Under the pieces are notes generated by a model, which was not told the origin of the DNA, made no database searches, and worked only from the letters and a program-made list of their open reading frames with translations. A program made the position numbers and the translations under genes. A DNA stretch of 64,000 nt from Plantago major (Eukaryota; Streptophyta; Magnoliopsida; Lamiales; Plantaginaceae), in assembly GCA_026545765.1 (NCBI GenBank), contig CM048843.1, forward strand, positions 5,500,001 through 5,564,000. The letters are read 5' to 3'. Shown here one piece after another: positions 24,038 to 37,023 of the stretch (its first letter is position 1; every line of letters begins with the position of its first letter).

Positions 24038-26507
24038 GGCAAATTACAACAGCTCCCCCTAATAAATCTCCTAATAACAGTTTGGTCCCTCTGATTTGAA
24101 CAATAACATTTTAGTCCAAAATCCTATTTTAGCGTTGACCACCCAGAAAATACATTTCCATGTGGATATTTGGCTAGTGACATGGAAATTAAGCATTTTG
24201 GCGGGAGGGACTATTAGGTTATTGAAGTAAAGAGAAAAGGGGAAAACATATCTCACTCTCACACCCACCACCATCTTCTTCTCTTCGTCTCCCTGTTTCC
24301 TCTGCAATTGGTCGCCGAAAAATTACCATAATCATCGTCTGATTGTGAATTTTACTTGTTGGAAGTGTATCATGCTCATTCGCGCTCGGTTGGGTTGCTT
24401 GAAAATCCATTTCGAGTGAAGAAACGGCAAAATGTCGGGTATGGGATATCAATCTTCAATTTTTTTTATGATTGTATACATGTATAGCTTTGTTTGTATG
24501 TTAGATGATGTTGATGACTTTTTGATGTTGGAAAATTGAAAACTTTGTTCAAAATCGACACAGAAACCTAGTTTTTTTTAATCTGTCCATCTTTTTCTTT
24601 GTTGTTGATTATGGGCTGTTATTATGTGCTTATTTGTTGTTAAAACAGTTTGATTATGACTTGAGTAAGTAGAATTTTAGATTTTTATGACTTTTTGTAA
24701 TTTTTTTGTTTACTAGATGATGAGAAGTTCAATGTAAGGATTCACTATCAGAAGGCGCAATACATGGTCACCAATGTTGACAGTCACAGGTATACATACT
24801 CCAAACTGACTGATTTAGTGATGAAAGAAGTTCTATTTGATGTGCCTCATCTGAACACTTTGACATTTACTATGAAATATGTTGTTGAGGGTTCACCTGG
24901 GATATATGATGTGTTGACTGATGATGATGTTACACTGATGTTTGAAAGAAGTAGTAAGTTTAAAGAAGTTGAATTGCACCTTGAGAGTGAAGATGTAGTT
25001 CCTTTAGCTATATAGACTTTAGCAATACTAAGAAGCATCTGTTCAAGGGTGATGATATTGATGACCTATATGTACCTCCCCTTAAGCCTGAATTCTTTCA
25101 AGCACCACCCCATAGGACTAGGCCATATAAATGGAGAAGAAGTAAGCCCCCAAAAGAACACCCAAAGAATGTGTTTGTTGATTTAACTGATTTGTCAAGT
25201 AGTGAAGTGAAACCCCCCCCCCCCCCATATACCAATCATGCCAGAAAACCCCCTCCCTTATCCATGAAAAAACCCCCTCCCCTGTCCATGAAAAAACCCC
25301 TCCCATGTCCATGAAAAGCCAGTCCAGGAACATGTTGAAAGAACTCCTTCCCATGTCAATGCATCATCTCCACCTGTTTCTCCTTATGTTCCCAAATTTG
25401 ACTCACCCTCCACTGAAAAGATCTTCCCTATTGAAGATGATGACATTGACTTGTCAATGAATGACCTTTCATTTGAGGATCTTCTATACAATGCCTTTAA
25501 CAACCCTTCCACAGAAGTCCCTCCCACATATAACCCTTCCTCTTCCTCAGATGATGTGGTGTTGGAGGATTCTCCAATAGAAGAACATGTTAAACGCAGG
25601 ATAGACAAGGGAAAGGGGAAAATGGTTGATTGAAAGTGACTCTGACATAGATGACTGTGAGGATGATTGTCCTCAAACTGTTTACTTGCATGACTCTGAG
25701 GATGAAGAAATAGGTTTCACAAGATTGGAAGTGAGAAAAGTGATGAGGATGTGGATGACACTGAAGAGGCTGAGGGTGATGATGAGAAAAATGATGGTAA
25801 TGTGGATGAACAAGACCCTTCATATCAGCCATCACCACATGATCATAACAGTGATGAGGATTATGTCTATGATGAGGCAGATGAAATTGACTATATTGAT
25901 GGGATTGAAGATGAATTTGAGTTGTCAAATGAACAATGGGATAAAGAATTTAAGGTGGGGGATCTATTTGTGAACAAAGAAGAATTGATGAGAAGAGTCA
26001 AGGAGTATGCAATGAAGAAAGGATTTCCGATGAAAAAGGAAGAAAAATGATGGAACAAGATACACAGTTTATTGTGGAGGACAGAGTTGCAAATGGAGGC
26101 TGCATTGTTCATCCTTGGATCATAAGACTTTTGCTGCGAAGACATATAATGGGACACACAGATGTCTTAGGCAAGTGAATCATAAGGAAGCTGATTGCAA
26201 TTGGTTGGCTACCAAAATCCTTGGTGAACTGAAAAAGAATACTAAGTTAGAGGTAAATGAATTGAGAACTTGGGTGAAAAATTAATTGGGTGTCACAGTC
26301 CCATACATGAGGATGTATGGGGCTAAACAAAAGGCCTTAAGAGATTCTAGGAGGGGATCTAGTGCAAGCTTACATGCTAATGCCCAAGTATGAAGAAATG
26401 ATTTTGAGAACAAATCTAGGGAGCACAACAGGATTTCTGAAAACTACATTCATAGACAGAGCTCCTCAGCTCAATAGGTTTTTTGTTGGTTTGGATGCAT
26501 TGAAAAG
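24038..26507 (+). mobile_element. MuDR-type Mutator-like element, left part only
   Basis: The left end ggcaaattacaacagctcc and the following roughly 200 bases have the look of a plant MULE terminal repeat. It contains a transposase-like gene in the expected orientation. The right part is not in the window up to the insertion of retrotransposon A at 26508, which cuts the gene mid-domain. The matching right terminal repeat would lie beyond the nest. Confidence 0.75.
24432..26507 (+). pseudogene. MuDR-family transposase, N-terminal part, frameshifted and truncated
   Basis: A 7-base first coding exon (24432-24438) joins by GT-AG to 24717, giving MSDDEKFNVRIHYQKA. The first ~95 residues match the PB1-like domain at the start of plant MULE transposases. 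A frameshift near 25010 is followed in another frame by IDFSNTKKHLFKG and FVDLTDLSSSE. Then comes an acidic linker with Asp/Glu runs (25400-25920) and the MuDR N-terminal domain (NEQWDKEFKVGDLFVNKEE onwards, about 25927-26048). Another frameshift near 26048 leads to YTVYCGGQSCKWRLHCS, the usual Cys-containing DNA-binding module. The frame enters the transposase core (RFFVGLDALK) and stops at the A insertion. A C run at 25207-25226 adds frame noise. It cannot make active transposase. Confidence 0.85.
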
Positions 26508-28095
26508 TGTTGGTCCAGATAACGGCAAAGTAAAAGACTGGGGGGGGGGGGGGGGGGTGAATAGTCTTTTTCAAACTTTTGTCGATAAACACAATTTCTC
26601 AGATATTTGTGAAGATATCTGATACTTAATTTCAGAGAGCGGAAGACTTTTTGTGATAAGTGCACGTGCTCAGCAAGATATGTGTAAATACTTAGCAAAG
26701 TAAATAAAGCAAGTAATAAATTGCAGAAAGTAAATAACACAAGTCTTTATAGTGGTATCTGAAGGTGGCGTAATCCTTCAACTAATCCACTTCGGCCTTT
26801 CCCAGACCTAGAATCCACTAAGACAGATAAATGAATTAACCTTACAAATATGTTCTCTCGATTCCTAAATACACTAGGTTCCCAACTAAGTGTTCCCCCT
26901 GAGTTATTCCCCGGCTTTCTCAGCCAAGTACTTCCTGTACTCAGAAACCTTTTGAGCTATTCCTTAGTTTCCCAAACTAAGTACTTCCTATCTTTCGATA
27001 ACCTTGGAGTTATTCCTTAGTTTCCCAAACTAAGTACTTCCTGTACTCCACGCCGTTTAAGGTGTTGGTTAAGGTAGTTTGTTAGGTGAGCTTCTTTAAT
27101 AACTTATTCAGTTATGTAGATAGCTCTATGAATCAAGTATACTTAATACACTTTTCAATGTATGGTATCTTGTTCTTTACTGACCCAAGTCTATGATAAG
27201 TGTTCAAGAGAATGAATCTCAGATATGAAATCTTAATTCAATTCCTTCACAGATAACAATGCTTGTTAAGGATCAGGACACTTAGAATTTTTGTGCTACT
27301 TAGAATCAAGAGCTTTGATCGCAACTGAAAGCTTGAAGGTAAGTAATAAGCTTGAGAGTTTGAAAGATAGTGTAAGTTCAAGGTGTGTCTTTCAAGCATT
27401 CTTAAGTGTTGATATTTATAGTTGAAAATCATGCCGTTTGAATAGTATCCATTAGGCTTAATGAAATTCAAACTATTGATATCTGTAAATAATCTTTATG
27501 AAGACGTTCTCTCTTTTCAGAGATTTCCTCTTTTGTTCAGATGTCTCTGTCTGTGCATTTATTGCATTGTACTATTTTTGTCCTGTAGTGCCAATGGAAC
27601 TATGCATGCTTTCTGAAGCATTGTACGTCCCATTCTAGAGACCTTCACATCTCCAGATACTTGTTACAACATTGTTTCCCAGAAACATAGTTTTTATCCA
27701 AGGTATCTGAGTGTAGATATCTGTGGGCACTTTTCCTCGTTCAGAAATCTTGTGTTTTCAGATATCTTTTGCAAAACTTATTTATTGAAAAACACTTGTT
27801 TATTCAAGATATCTGGACATAGGTATCTGATGACCTTTGTCTTCAGCAATCTTGTGCAGTCTTCAAAACTTCAAAAATTGTTGAACTCTCCTGCTGGATG
27901 CCTTCTTCTTAGTCTTCTTCAAAGATATAAAAATTACATTCAGAGACCTAACATCATATACAAGATTTGCTAGACTATCATACTTTGTGATTTTCCTCTT
28001 TTACAGTGTTCAAGTGAGCCAAGAGTACTAACCACCTTTCTGAGCTAAGATAAGTCATTAGTTGCTGATCAAAATCTAAATAGATATTCCTAACA
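26508..28095 (-). repeat. 3' LTR of element A (SIRE-like copia)
   Basis: Read on the minus strand it runs TGTTAGG to CCAACA, 1588 bases. It shares the core of the plus-strand LTRs at 35312, 45678, 55111 and 60955. A G run (about 26541-26557) is the complement of the C run before tctagtc in the other copies. It sits directly against the interrupted MULE transposase; the bases before it are aaaag, the likely target duplication, whose mate is outside the window. Confidence 0.9.
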
Positions 28096-28112
28096 AATTT
28101 CCCCCATTTTGA
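28096..28112 (-). promoter_or_regulatory. Polypurine tract of element A
   Basis: The minus strand reads aaaatgggggaaatt directly against the LTR start TGTTAGG. This is the plus-strand primer site and matches caaaaagggggaaatt before the LTRs at 45678 and 55111. Confidence 0.85.
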
Positions 28113-28479
28113 TCAGTCAACGATGACTATCTGACCTATTACAAAACTGGATGAGGAAACAATCTACCTCTTAATCAATTCATAAGATCTTTCAATTCTT
28201 TCAATTAAGTGCAGAAAGTAAACATCAACCAAATCACAAGGTGTGATCTTTGCTAACAAGTTATCTTTTTATAGATTGATATCTGTGAGTAGGTTCATCA
28301 GATATGTTACTGAGAAAGTTCACAGATAACTTTAATAAAACACAATTTAGCGCAGTCAGCAAAATACAAAATACATAGTAAATTAGGACAACAGGAGTAA
28401 CCAAGCTCCAAGTAGACATCCTAATAAACTAGTCTTCAAGTCTTCAAAACTTCAAGTCTTCAATCAGCAGATCTATGGA

Positions 28480-31400
28480 TCAATTTGCAAATTCCCTATC
28501 CTCAAACCTTTTGATATCATCTAAGTAGTCAAAGAACAAAGTCCTGACTATCATCTCAGTGTTTCTGGCAAATCCACAAACTTCCTTGTAGGTTTTGGTG
28601 GGATTTTTCTTGGAAAACTGTTTGACCCACATATACTTTCCCCATTTCCAGGCATGCTCGATTTTGATATCTGATAGCTTGAAGTATTCATATATGATCT
28701 TCAGATATATGATGTCACCCTTGTATTGATCTTCAGTCATGTAGAAGAACTCACAGGGTTCCACAGCAAGTCTTGCTCTTGTGCCTGTTCCAGTGATGTT
28801 TGGAATTCTGTGCACATCATCTGGCTTTCCATAAGGACAATCTTCAGAGAGGTCCTTTTTCATGGATTCTATTCTCTTGATTACTTCAAAATCCAACCAG
28901 GCTTTGATGTGGTTGGTGTTAATCAAGACTGGCTTATCTTTTCTCCATGCCATGAGCTGTTTATGGATTGGTTCTGGAAATTTTTCATTTACCAGTAAGT
29001 GCTTGAGTTCCAGAATCCAGTAGCCATTTTTCTGATTAATGCATCTGTAGACAGAGGAGTCATTGTTGGTCTTCACATACTCAATCTTGGATTCTTCAGG
29101 CCTGAGTGGTAGTTGAAGTTTTTTTTGTTCAGCTCTCAGCCTGTTCCTCCTTTGTCTTGAATTTTCCCTTGGGGGATTGCTTGAAGAACCACACTGGATT
29201 GACTTGGAATTTCCAGAGGCTGTTTTAGCTGCCAAAGGCTTTGCAGCTATGGGCTCAGATAGGCTATCAACCCTTTTCTCTTTTTCTCTGAAGAGGAGCT
29301 TCATCTTCATTAGTCTCTTCATCATCATCATCAAGATTAATTCTTGTGAAAGTTTTGCAGCCTTCTTCATTGTCCTGGGATTTGATTTCTTCTTCTTCTT
29401 CTTCTTCTTCTTCTTCTTCTTCTTCTTCTTCTTCTTCTTCTTCAGAAGACTCATCAATCCCTCTTACTTGTCTTCTCCTTGGAGCCTTGGTGCTCCTTGG
29501 AGGTTTCTGTGTTTTGGCCCTTGTTGTCATTCCTTTTTCAGGAAGTTGTTGAGTGGTGGCTACTATCTGTAGAGCAGTCTGACTGGAGGAGGGCTCATTT
29601 ATTCTGAGAGGTGGTTGTTCAGATTTTCTTTTGTTTCCTCTTCCTCTTCCTCTCTGAGCACCTTGAAATCCTTCCCCCTTAGTCATTGTTGACTGACTAA
29701 GAATCACAAAGGATTCTGAAAGGGAGTCAAAGTTGCCTTGCAGATAGTTGTAAGCAACATCCAACTTTTCCAGATTGGCCTTGAGCTCCTGATTTTGTTT
29801 GATAAGACCTGTTTCCTTATTAGTGAGCTCTGCTAGTGGGCCTTGAATAACATCTGCTTTTCCAGCAGCATAGCTAGCCTCTTCAAAGGCTTTTGTAGCC
29901 AAGTTTTGGTCATCATCACTAACCATGCCTAGGTCTTTCTGAGCAATGACCAGACTGGTTGTTCTCCGAGTGATGAGCTCAGTGAATGTCTTCATTTTTG
30001 CAGGGACTAATGCAATGGAGGCTTTATCTTGAGAAAACAACTCCTTTTTCAATTTAGCCAGTACTTGATATATGTTCAAGTATTCATTGGAGTTGACATT
30101 TGGCAGCTTGCTGAATATTTCAGGAGCAATCAGCTTCCTTTTCAAATGAGAAACCGCTAAGTGTTCATTACGGTGTTCTGCCAATGCCTTATCTTCTTCA
30201 TCATCTGAGTCATCAGCCCAGTGATCTTCATCCTCTTGCACTTCTTCATCAAGGTTTCTGAAGGCGGCAACCATCTTAAATTCGGGTTTCTTGCCTTTGG
30301 AGGATAGTTTCTTTGGTGAAGATGCAGTCTTAGCATCATGCTTTGCTTCAGATACTTGTTCAGCATCTAGATCCTTAGCAATATAATCAACAACGTCCCG
30401 GAGCCCTTTAATCTCAGAGTAAGCTTGCGTTTCTTTGCCTGTTTGTTCTTCAAGTTTATCTAGCTTGACTCTGGATTCTGCTATCTTTTCTTCCAGTTGA
30501 AGATGTAGCTGTTGTTCTTCCTCCAACAATTGTTTAAGTTGAGCAACTCTGGCTTGTGCATCCAATATTTTCTGAGTGTTGTCCTCAGAGTGCTCAACTA
30601 CTTGTTCAGTAGAGACTTTTTGTTGGGGAGATGGATGGGTAGATTTCTGAGTAGATGGAGGAGGGGATTTTTGTGATGTCCTCTCAGTGTGCTTTTCAAC
30701 AACTGAGGCATTGTTTCCTTGTGCAATCCCTCCTGTCCCTGGTGCAGTGGCATCATCATCATCCTTTTTATCATCCTCATTCTTGTGATGGTCAGAAGGA
30801 GGTTCTTCATAGTCATTCTCACCAGTCTCCTTCTCTTCTTCATCTTCAGAGACCAGATTGATCACTTCTGGAATAGTGACCATTTGCCCATTAACTTCCT
30901 CTTGCTCAGAGAATATGCACTGTAGAGTTTGGGGCAAAGTAGGCTTGAATGCCATTTGCATTCTGGTCTGACCATCTGCCTTCTCAAAAACTTCTATGAG
31001 CTTGTGTGCAGCTTCTTTGATAAAGTCTTTATGCATCAGAGTAGCAAAAGAGTACTGCTCTGTTGGGAACATAGCATGGACATAAGTCTCCAAGTCAAAA
31101 GCTCTGACTCTTCTCAATTGGTGATCAGTCACCTTTGTTAATTCAGTCAGATCTGAGCTTCTCAGCTTTTGCCACTTTCTGAAACACTTGAGATGTTTCT
31201 TGAGAGTGTGGTTTTTGAAGAATGGAAGCAGGTCTTCTGTTGAGAATGCAGAGACCTTTGGCACGCTTGTTTGAGCCTGAAAGAAAGAGTTTTGAGTTAG
31301 ATTCAAAACTTGTGCAGATATCTGAGTACTAGTGTAGTTAGGTTTCTGGGTTACCTGAATGAGTACATCAGGCTCAGAGACTTGTACTACTGAGGCAGGG

Positions 31401-32106
31401 GGTGCCTCAGATATCTTGTTGTGAGGTGGAGACTTGGGAGTCTGGTCCTCATCAACCTTTCTTTCTACTTGAACCTGAGAATTAAAATTATCACAATACT
31501 TAGGAAATTGTCATGAAAGAATATATGCAATCTCTGAGTTTTTCACTTACTTCCTTAACAGGAGGCTTAGAATCATTTTTCTCAGAAACTTTCTCAGTTT
31601 CTGGTGTTCTTTCTGGTGATGTTGCCTTGGGGGCTTCATCAATTTCCATGGGTGCAGGGGATGTCGCAACTCTTTCCCCTTGCACTTCTACTTCTGAATG
31701 AGCCTGTAAGTAGAAAGTATTGAGTAATTAGAGAAGAATTTATATTAACCCATGATGAAGAATGTTTATCACTGAGTTTTATATACCTTCACACTAGAAG
31801 GATCAATGACATTTTCTTCAGAAACCTTGACGGTTTCTGGGTCCTTTTCTGGCATTTCTGCCTTATCTTCTTCTTTCTCAGTTGAAGCCTATTAGAAACA
31901 TCCACTTAATTAGTTAAGTGTATTAACATATAACTGAAAAGTAATATCTTAAGGAACTCATTATCACCTGTGGCACAGGCTCAGATTCCTCAAGAGGTGA
32001 GGTTGTGGTAGCGTCTTTCTCAGTCTCTGAGGCAAGCTTTCCAGCTTCCTCTTGTTCTTGTGTTTCTAATTCAACCTATAACAAAGAAATTTTATTAAAT
32101 AACAAG
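28480..32106 (-). pseudogene. Accessory gene of element A, 3' exons (coiled-coil middle and unknown C-terminal domain)
   Basis: This is the downstream part of a large gene between RNase H and the 3' LTR; its 5' part is at 56751-58593. Going leftwards, several short exons (from about 32075, 31898 and 31705) are split by GT-AG introns, the clearest being 31550-31475 (gtaagt to ctcag, 76 bases). The long exon to 29267 encodes FFQAQTS, a conserved block (RAFDLETYVHAMFP), acidic tracts, heptads (ARVAQLKQLLEEEQQLHLQL) and an RGRGNKRK basic patch. It ends in a Glu run of about 22 from a GAA repeat. A small insertion near 29270 shifts the frame, and the last ~240 residues (IEYVKTNNDSS to DIKRFEDREFAN, 29230-28480) form a conserved globular region I do not recognise. 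SIRE-type elements carry an env-like gene here; no membrane segment is evident. Confidence 0.7.
29386..29443 (-). repeat. Coding (GAA)n microsatellite, poly-Glu
   Basis: About 19 uninterrupted ttc triplets on the plus strand encode a Glu run in the accessory protein. The homologous sites in element C (near 44405 and 53830) have only four or five, so the tract expanded in this copy. Confidence 0.9.
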
Positions 32107-32111
32107 ATTAA

Positions 32112-32983
32112 TGTTAGGAAATTTTCTAGGAAATTTTGTTAGATATTTTGTTAGAAATATCTGTTTAGATTTTGATCAGCAACATGATGACTTATCTTAG
32201 TCTCAGAAAGGTGATTAGTACTCTTGGCTCACTTGAACATTGTAAAAGAGTAAACCCACTAAGTATGATAGTCTAGCTAATCTTGTATAGGATGTTAGGT
32301 CTCAAAATGTAATTTTTATTTTATGAAGAGAAGACCAAGAAGAAGACATCCAAGCAGAACAAGTTCAACGACATTGAAGATTTGAAGAAACTGCACAAGA
32401 TTACTGAAATAGTTTTGCAGATACCTTGGCCATATTTCTTGAAGACGCGAATGATTGCTAAACAAATCATGTCACAAGAGATATCTGAGAAGTCAAGAGG
32501 TCCATCTGGAAAACAAGGAAAGTGTCCACAGATATCTACACTCAGATATCTTGAGCTTTAAACCACATTTCTGAAAAAGAAATATATTGCAAACAAAGTT
32601 GTTTCAATAAATGTGGTATCTGAAGTTAAAGATAAGGACGTGCTAAAACTCAGAGAAAACTGATTAAGTTAAGTCTCTGATACAAAGCATAGTTCCGTTG
32701 GCACTACAAGACAAAAGTATAGTACAATGCATTAAATGCACGGACAGAGATGTCTGAACAAAAGCAACGGTAGCTTCTGAAGAAGAAGACACCTCTGATT
32801 ATACGAGATATCAATAGTTTGAATTTGATTTAAGCCTAACGGATACTATTCAACGGCATTCAAATTCATCTATAAATATCAACACTTCGACTGCTTGAGA
32901 AGACACGCTGGACACAACCTGAAGAACTTACACTGAACACATATCTCGCTATCTCAAGCAAATTACTTATCCTCAAAGCTTTC
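32112..32983 (+). repeat. Truncated 5' LTR of element C
   Basis: It matches the first ~870 bases of the other LTRs up to the phrase aaagctttctgttg, where they continue with gcgaccaaag. Here the sequence jumps to internal coding DNA (aatcaagcc). The LTR 3' half, primer site and most of gag were deleted in one event. Confidence 0.8.
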
Positions 32984-35311
32984 TGTTGAATCAAGCCACT
33001 GAAAATCTGAATGCCAGGGCTAGAAGAAATCTGGCAAGAAAAGCTAAGTTTGCTGAAAAGCAAACTCAGAAACCTGACAGGTATCTGAAAGCACCAAATG
33101 GAGCACCTAGGAACACACCAAGGAAGAAAATAATTCTTAATAATGATAATCATTCAATTAGAATTCCTCCTTGTGTTCTATCGACAAAAAGAATGTTCGA
33201 GGAAATTCATTCAAAATGGATTCCTCTTTGGAAGATTGTTTAGTCTGATGGTTCAATTGTAAATTGAGAACCTAATCTCCATTTCTGTTAATGCGAATGC
33301 TTCACGGACTAAAGCACAATGGCTATTTGATAGTGGATCACGGAAAGCACATGACGGAAAATAAGCAAATCAGTGATTACAAAGCTTGCAACACGGGACC
33401 GGATATCGATTCTTGGAGAATTAAATCCCTCTCGGGATTTGTAGCGTCAAATTAGGAACATTAACTATCAGCGTATTACATGTTAAGGATTTGAAATATA
33501 ATCTATTTAGCATGAGCCGGTTTGCGGACAAAAGTTTTACTATAAAATTCAAAGCAAAATCTTGCAAACTAATTGACAATGATAGTCAGCGAGGTCTTGG
33601 TTGCTTTCGTGGAAAGCGATCTTTATGTTGCGATTGGGCATCTGCCTGTTGAAGAATGTCTCATGGTGAGTCAATCGGGTCACCTGAGAAACCTTTATGG
33701 CACAAAAGAATGAGTCACTTGAATTTCAAAACTACGAACAAACTTGCCAAGAAAGAGTTAGTGGTTGGTCTTCCCAAAATATCTTTCGAGAAAGGATGGT
33801 ATACATTACGCATGTCGGATGGAAACAATCTAAGATCTCTTTCGGTCAAAACTAGACACTCTAGTGTTAGACCACTGACTACTACATATGGATCTTTTGA
33901 ATCATACTAACTAGTTATGCGGGAAAGAAGTATGAATGCAGTTGTTGTAGATGACTTCTCAAGATTCACTTGGGTTATCTTTCGAAACACAAATCGATGC
34001 GAGGTGGAGATACCAAACTTCTTTGAAAAAGCTTGAAGTCATGAAAATGACAAGGTATCTGCAATCGAGCAGACCATAGTCTTGAGTTTGTCAACCATTA
34101 CATAAAGGAGTTTTGTACTGCAAAGGTATACAACACCAACTTTCCTCTGTAAGAACACCTCAACAAAATGGTGTTGCGAAGGAAAAACAGAACCCTCAAA
34201 GAAGCTACAAGGACGATGCTAGCTGACACTGAAATAAGTGAAGTTTATTGGGTTGAAGCTGTAAACACAGCCTGCTACACTCAGAACAGATGTTTGATAA
34301 ACAAACACCATGACAAGACCCTTATGAAATCTTGGTTGGTAGATCCCTAATATCAAACATCGAGAGTATTTGGTTGTAGATGTTTTGTTCTAAACAATGG
34401 AAAAGATTATCGAGAACATTTCAACCAAAGGGATGAAGGTGTATTTCTTGGTTATTCCACGAATAGCAAAGCTCTGAAATTTACAACAAAGAACAAAGAA
34501 AATTGAAGAATCGGTTCATGTTGTATTCTATGAAGGAAGTAAGAAAACACCTCTAATGATGAACTCTCGAAAGGTTCAAAGAACTAATGTTGAGGATTAC
34601 GAAGAAGAATCCTCGGAAAGGAGAAACATCATTATGGAAAGTGAGGATGACTCGGCGTGAAAAGCTTGATATGCCTAGTAACAACGGATGACTCACAAAC
34701 ATGATGAAGAATTTCCTATGAAACTTCCGGAAATGGAAGCGAAGATATTCATCATGAAGCTATCTCGAAATAATCTCTCGAAAGACATGTTCGAGATAGC
34801 TCAAACCTTTGAACAAGTGTCGGACATTAATTGCCCTTAAGGAGCAAACTGTCTTGAATCTTGAAAAGTATCAAATCAAAATCCCGATGATTCACATTCA
34901 AATCATTTGGATATTGACCTACTAGCACTAAACCTATGATGAGATGGATCAAGGATCATCCCAAAAGATGTGATTGGACCAATTAATCAAGGTGTTAGGA
35001 CTAGGAAGCAATAGTGAAAATGCTAATTCTCTCTTTGGATGTTTCATCTCAAATATTGAACCCAAAATATAGAAGAAGCATTAGGAGACCAAGGCGGATC
35101 TACCAATGCAAGAAGAGTTGGATCAATTTGAGAGAAACAAAGTCGAAATTAGTTCCATTCGTGGAAGGAATATACGTGATTGGAACTAAATGGGTTTTCG
35201 AAACAAGATGAATGAATACGGTGAAATAACCGGAAACAAAGCAAGATTGGTTGCCGAGGATTTACCGGGAAGGCTTAGATTTTGATGAGTCATATGCACC
35301 AGTTGCCAGAT
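32984..35311 (+). pseudogene. Element C gag end, protease, integrase and start of RT, many frame breaks
   Basis: Readable pieces are a basic Gag/linker segment (NLARKAKFAEKQTQKP, 33010-33090), protease (WLFDSGSRKAH, 33320) and HVKDLKYNLFSMSRF (33480). They continue with the pre-integrase motif (PLWHKRMSHLNFKTTNKLA, 33692), integrase (VVDDFSRFTWV, 33945, and an EQNGVAKE-like block near 34160) and the RT start (LDFDESYAP, 35280), cut by the LTR at 35312. The many frame breaks sit largely where clean copies have CAG or CTG, so part of the decay may be sequencing error. The duplicated block at 37024-37845 gives a cleaner view of 34497-35311. Confidence 0.75.
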
Positions 35312-36915
35312 TGTTAGGAAATTTGTTAGATATTTTGTTAGAAATATCTGTTTAGATTTTGATCAGCAACATGATGACTTATCTTAGTCTCAGAAAGGTG
35401 ATTAGTACTCTTGGTTCACTTGAACATTGTAAAGAGGAAACCCACTAAGTATGATAGTCTAGCTAATCTTGTATAGGATGTTAGGTCTCAAAATGTAATT
35501 TTTATTTTATGAAGAAGACCAAGAAGAAGACATCCAAGCAGAACATGTTCAACGACATTGAAGATTTGAAGACTGCACAAGATTCTTTGAAATAGTTTCT
35601 GAATACCTTGGGATATCTTGAAGACACGAATAGTCTTAAACAAAGCGTCACAAGAGATGTCGAGAAGCTGAAGGTTTTTTAAAACCGGAAAGTACCCACA
35701 GATATCTACTCTCAGATACCTTGAGCTTTAACCACATTTCTGAAAAAGAAATATATTGCAACAAAGTTGTTTTAATAAAGTGGTATCTGAAGATTGAAGA
35801 TAAGGACGTGCAAAGAATCAGATAATACTAGTCTACGTCACGAGCATAGTTCCGTTAACTCTGAGGACAAAATTACGATCTGATGCATTTAATGCAGACG
35901 GAGATATACGAATAAAACAGCGGTACCTTAGAAGAAGAAGACAAAACTGCTTTGCGATACTATACACGAGATATCAATAGTTTGAATTTGATTTAAGCTA
36001 CTTGGATACTATTCAACGGCATTCAAATTCATCTATAAATATCAACACTTAGACTACTTGAGAAGACACCTTGAACTCCATAAAACACATTGAACAACAT
36101 ATTCTCTCAAGCAAACTACTTATCCTCAAAGCTTTGATTTCCAAAGCTCACGATCTTAAGTAGCACTAAAGTTCTAAGTGTCACGATCCTAAACAAGCAA
36201 CGCTATTTGTGAAAGAGTTGAATTGAAAGATCAAGTATCTAAAGATTCATTCTCTTGAACATTTATCTAAGACTTGGTCGATAAAAGAACAAGATACCAT
36301 ACATTGAAAAGTGTATTAAGTATACTTGATTCACGAGCTATCGATTAAGCGAAAAGTTATTAAAGAAGCTCATCGACAACTCAAACCAAAACCAACACCA
36401 TCAAGTGGAGTCTGGGAAGTACTTAGTTTGAGAAACTAAGGAATAACTCAAGGTTATTGAGCACATGAAGTACTTAGCTTGGGAAGCTAGGAATAGCTCA
36501 AAAGGTTTACGATGAGGAAGTACTTGGCTGTGAAAGCCGGGGAACAACTCAGGGGGAACATTTGGTTGGGAACCATTTGTTTAAGGAATCTTAGAATATG
36601 ATTTTTGTAAGGTGACCTCAATTATCTATTCTAGTGAATTCTAGGTCTTTGGAAGACCGAAGTGGATTAGTTGGAGGATTACGCCACCTCCAGACACCAC
36701 TATACTTGCTGTGTTATCTACTTCTCTGTACTTACATTTCAGCAACACACACACACACACACTTTAACTGTTTCTGCACTTATCTATCTTAAGTCTTCCG
36801 CGCTTTGAATCTAAGTATCAGATATCTGAGAAATAGTTTTTATCGACAAAAGTTTTAAAAGATTATTCACCCCTCCCCCCTCTAGTCTTTTACTTTGCCG
36901 TTATCTGGACCAACA
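35312..36915 (+). mobile_element. Solo LTR inserted in the RT of element C
   Basis: It is 1604 bases from TGTTAGG to CCAACA, flanked by cagat (35307-35311 and 36916-36920). Removing it joins SYAPVARL to DAIRLFLAF, restoring the reverse transcriptase frame. It is the same family as its host, so this was self-insertion followed by loss of the internal region, or a product of later LTR recombination. Confidence 0.85.
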
Positions 36916-37023
36916 CAGATTGGATGCAATAAGACTCTTTCTAGCCTTTGCAGCTCATAAAGATTTTAAAGTTTATCAGATGGATGTCAAAAGTGCATTC
37001 TTGAACGGTGAACTTGCAGAAGA
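36916..37023 (+). pseudogene. RT stub after the solo LTR
   Basis: It encodes [16 protein letters not shown] to FLNGELAEE of reverse transcriptase, then joins abruptly to integrase-end sequence at 37024 (EQRKLKNQF). The junction is the boundary of the ~0.9-kb tandem duplication. Confidence 0.8.

Noticed and set aside
25118..25354. Gly/Trp-rich minus-strand open frame near the C run
   Set aside because: It is the antisense of the proline-rich linker of the MuDR transposase remnant.
29177..29572. Plus-strand frame with a Phe or Ser run, possible membrane protein
   Set aside because: The run is the antisense reading of the GAA microsatellite in the accessory gene.
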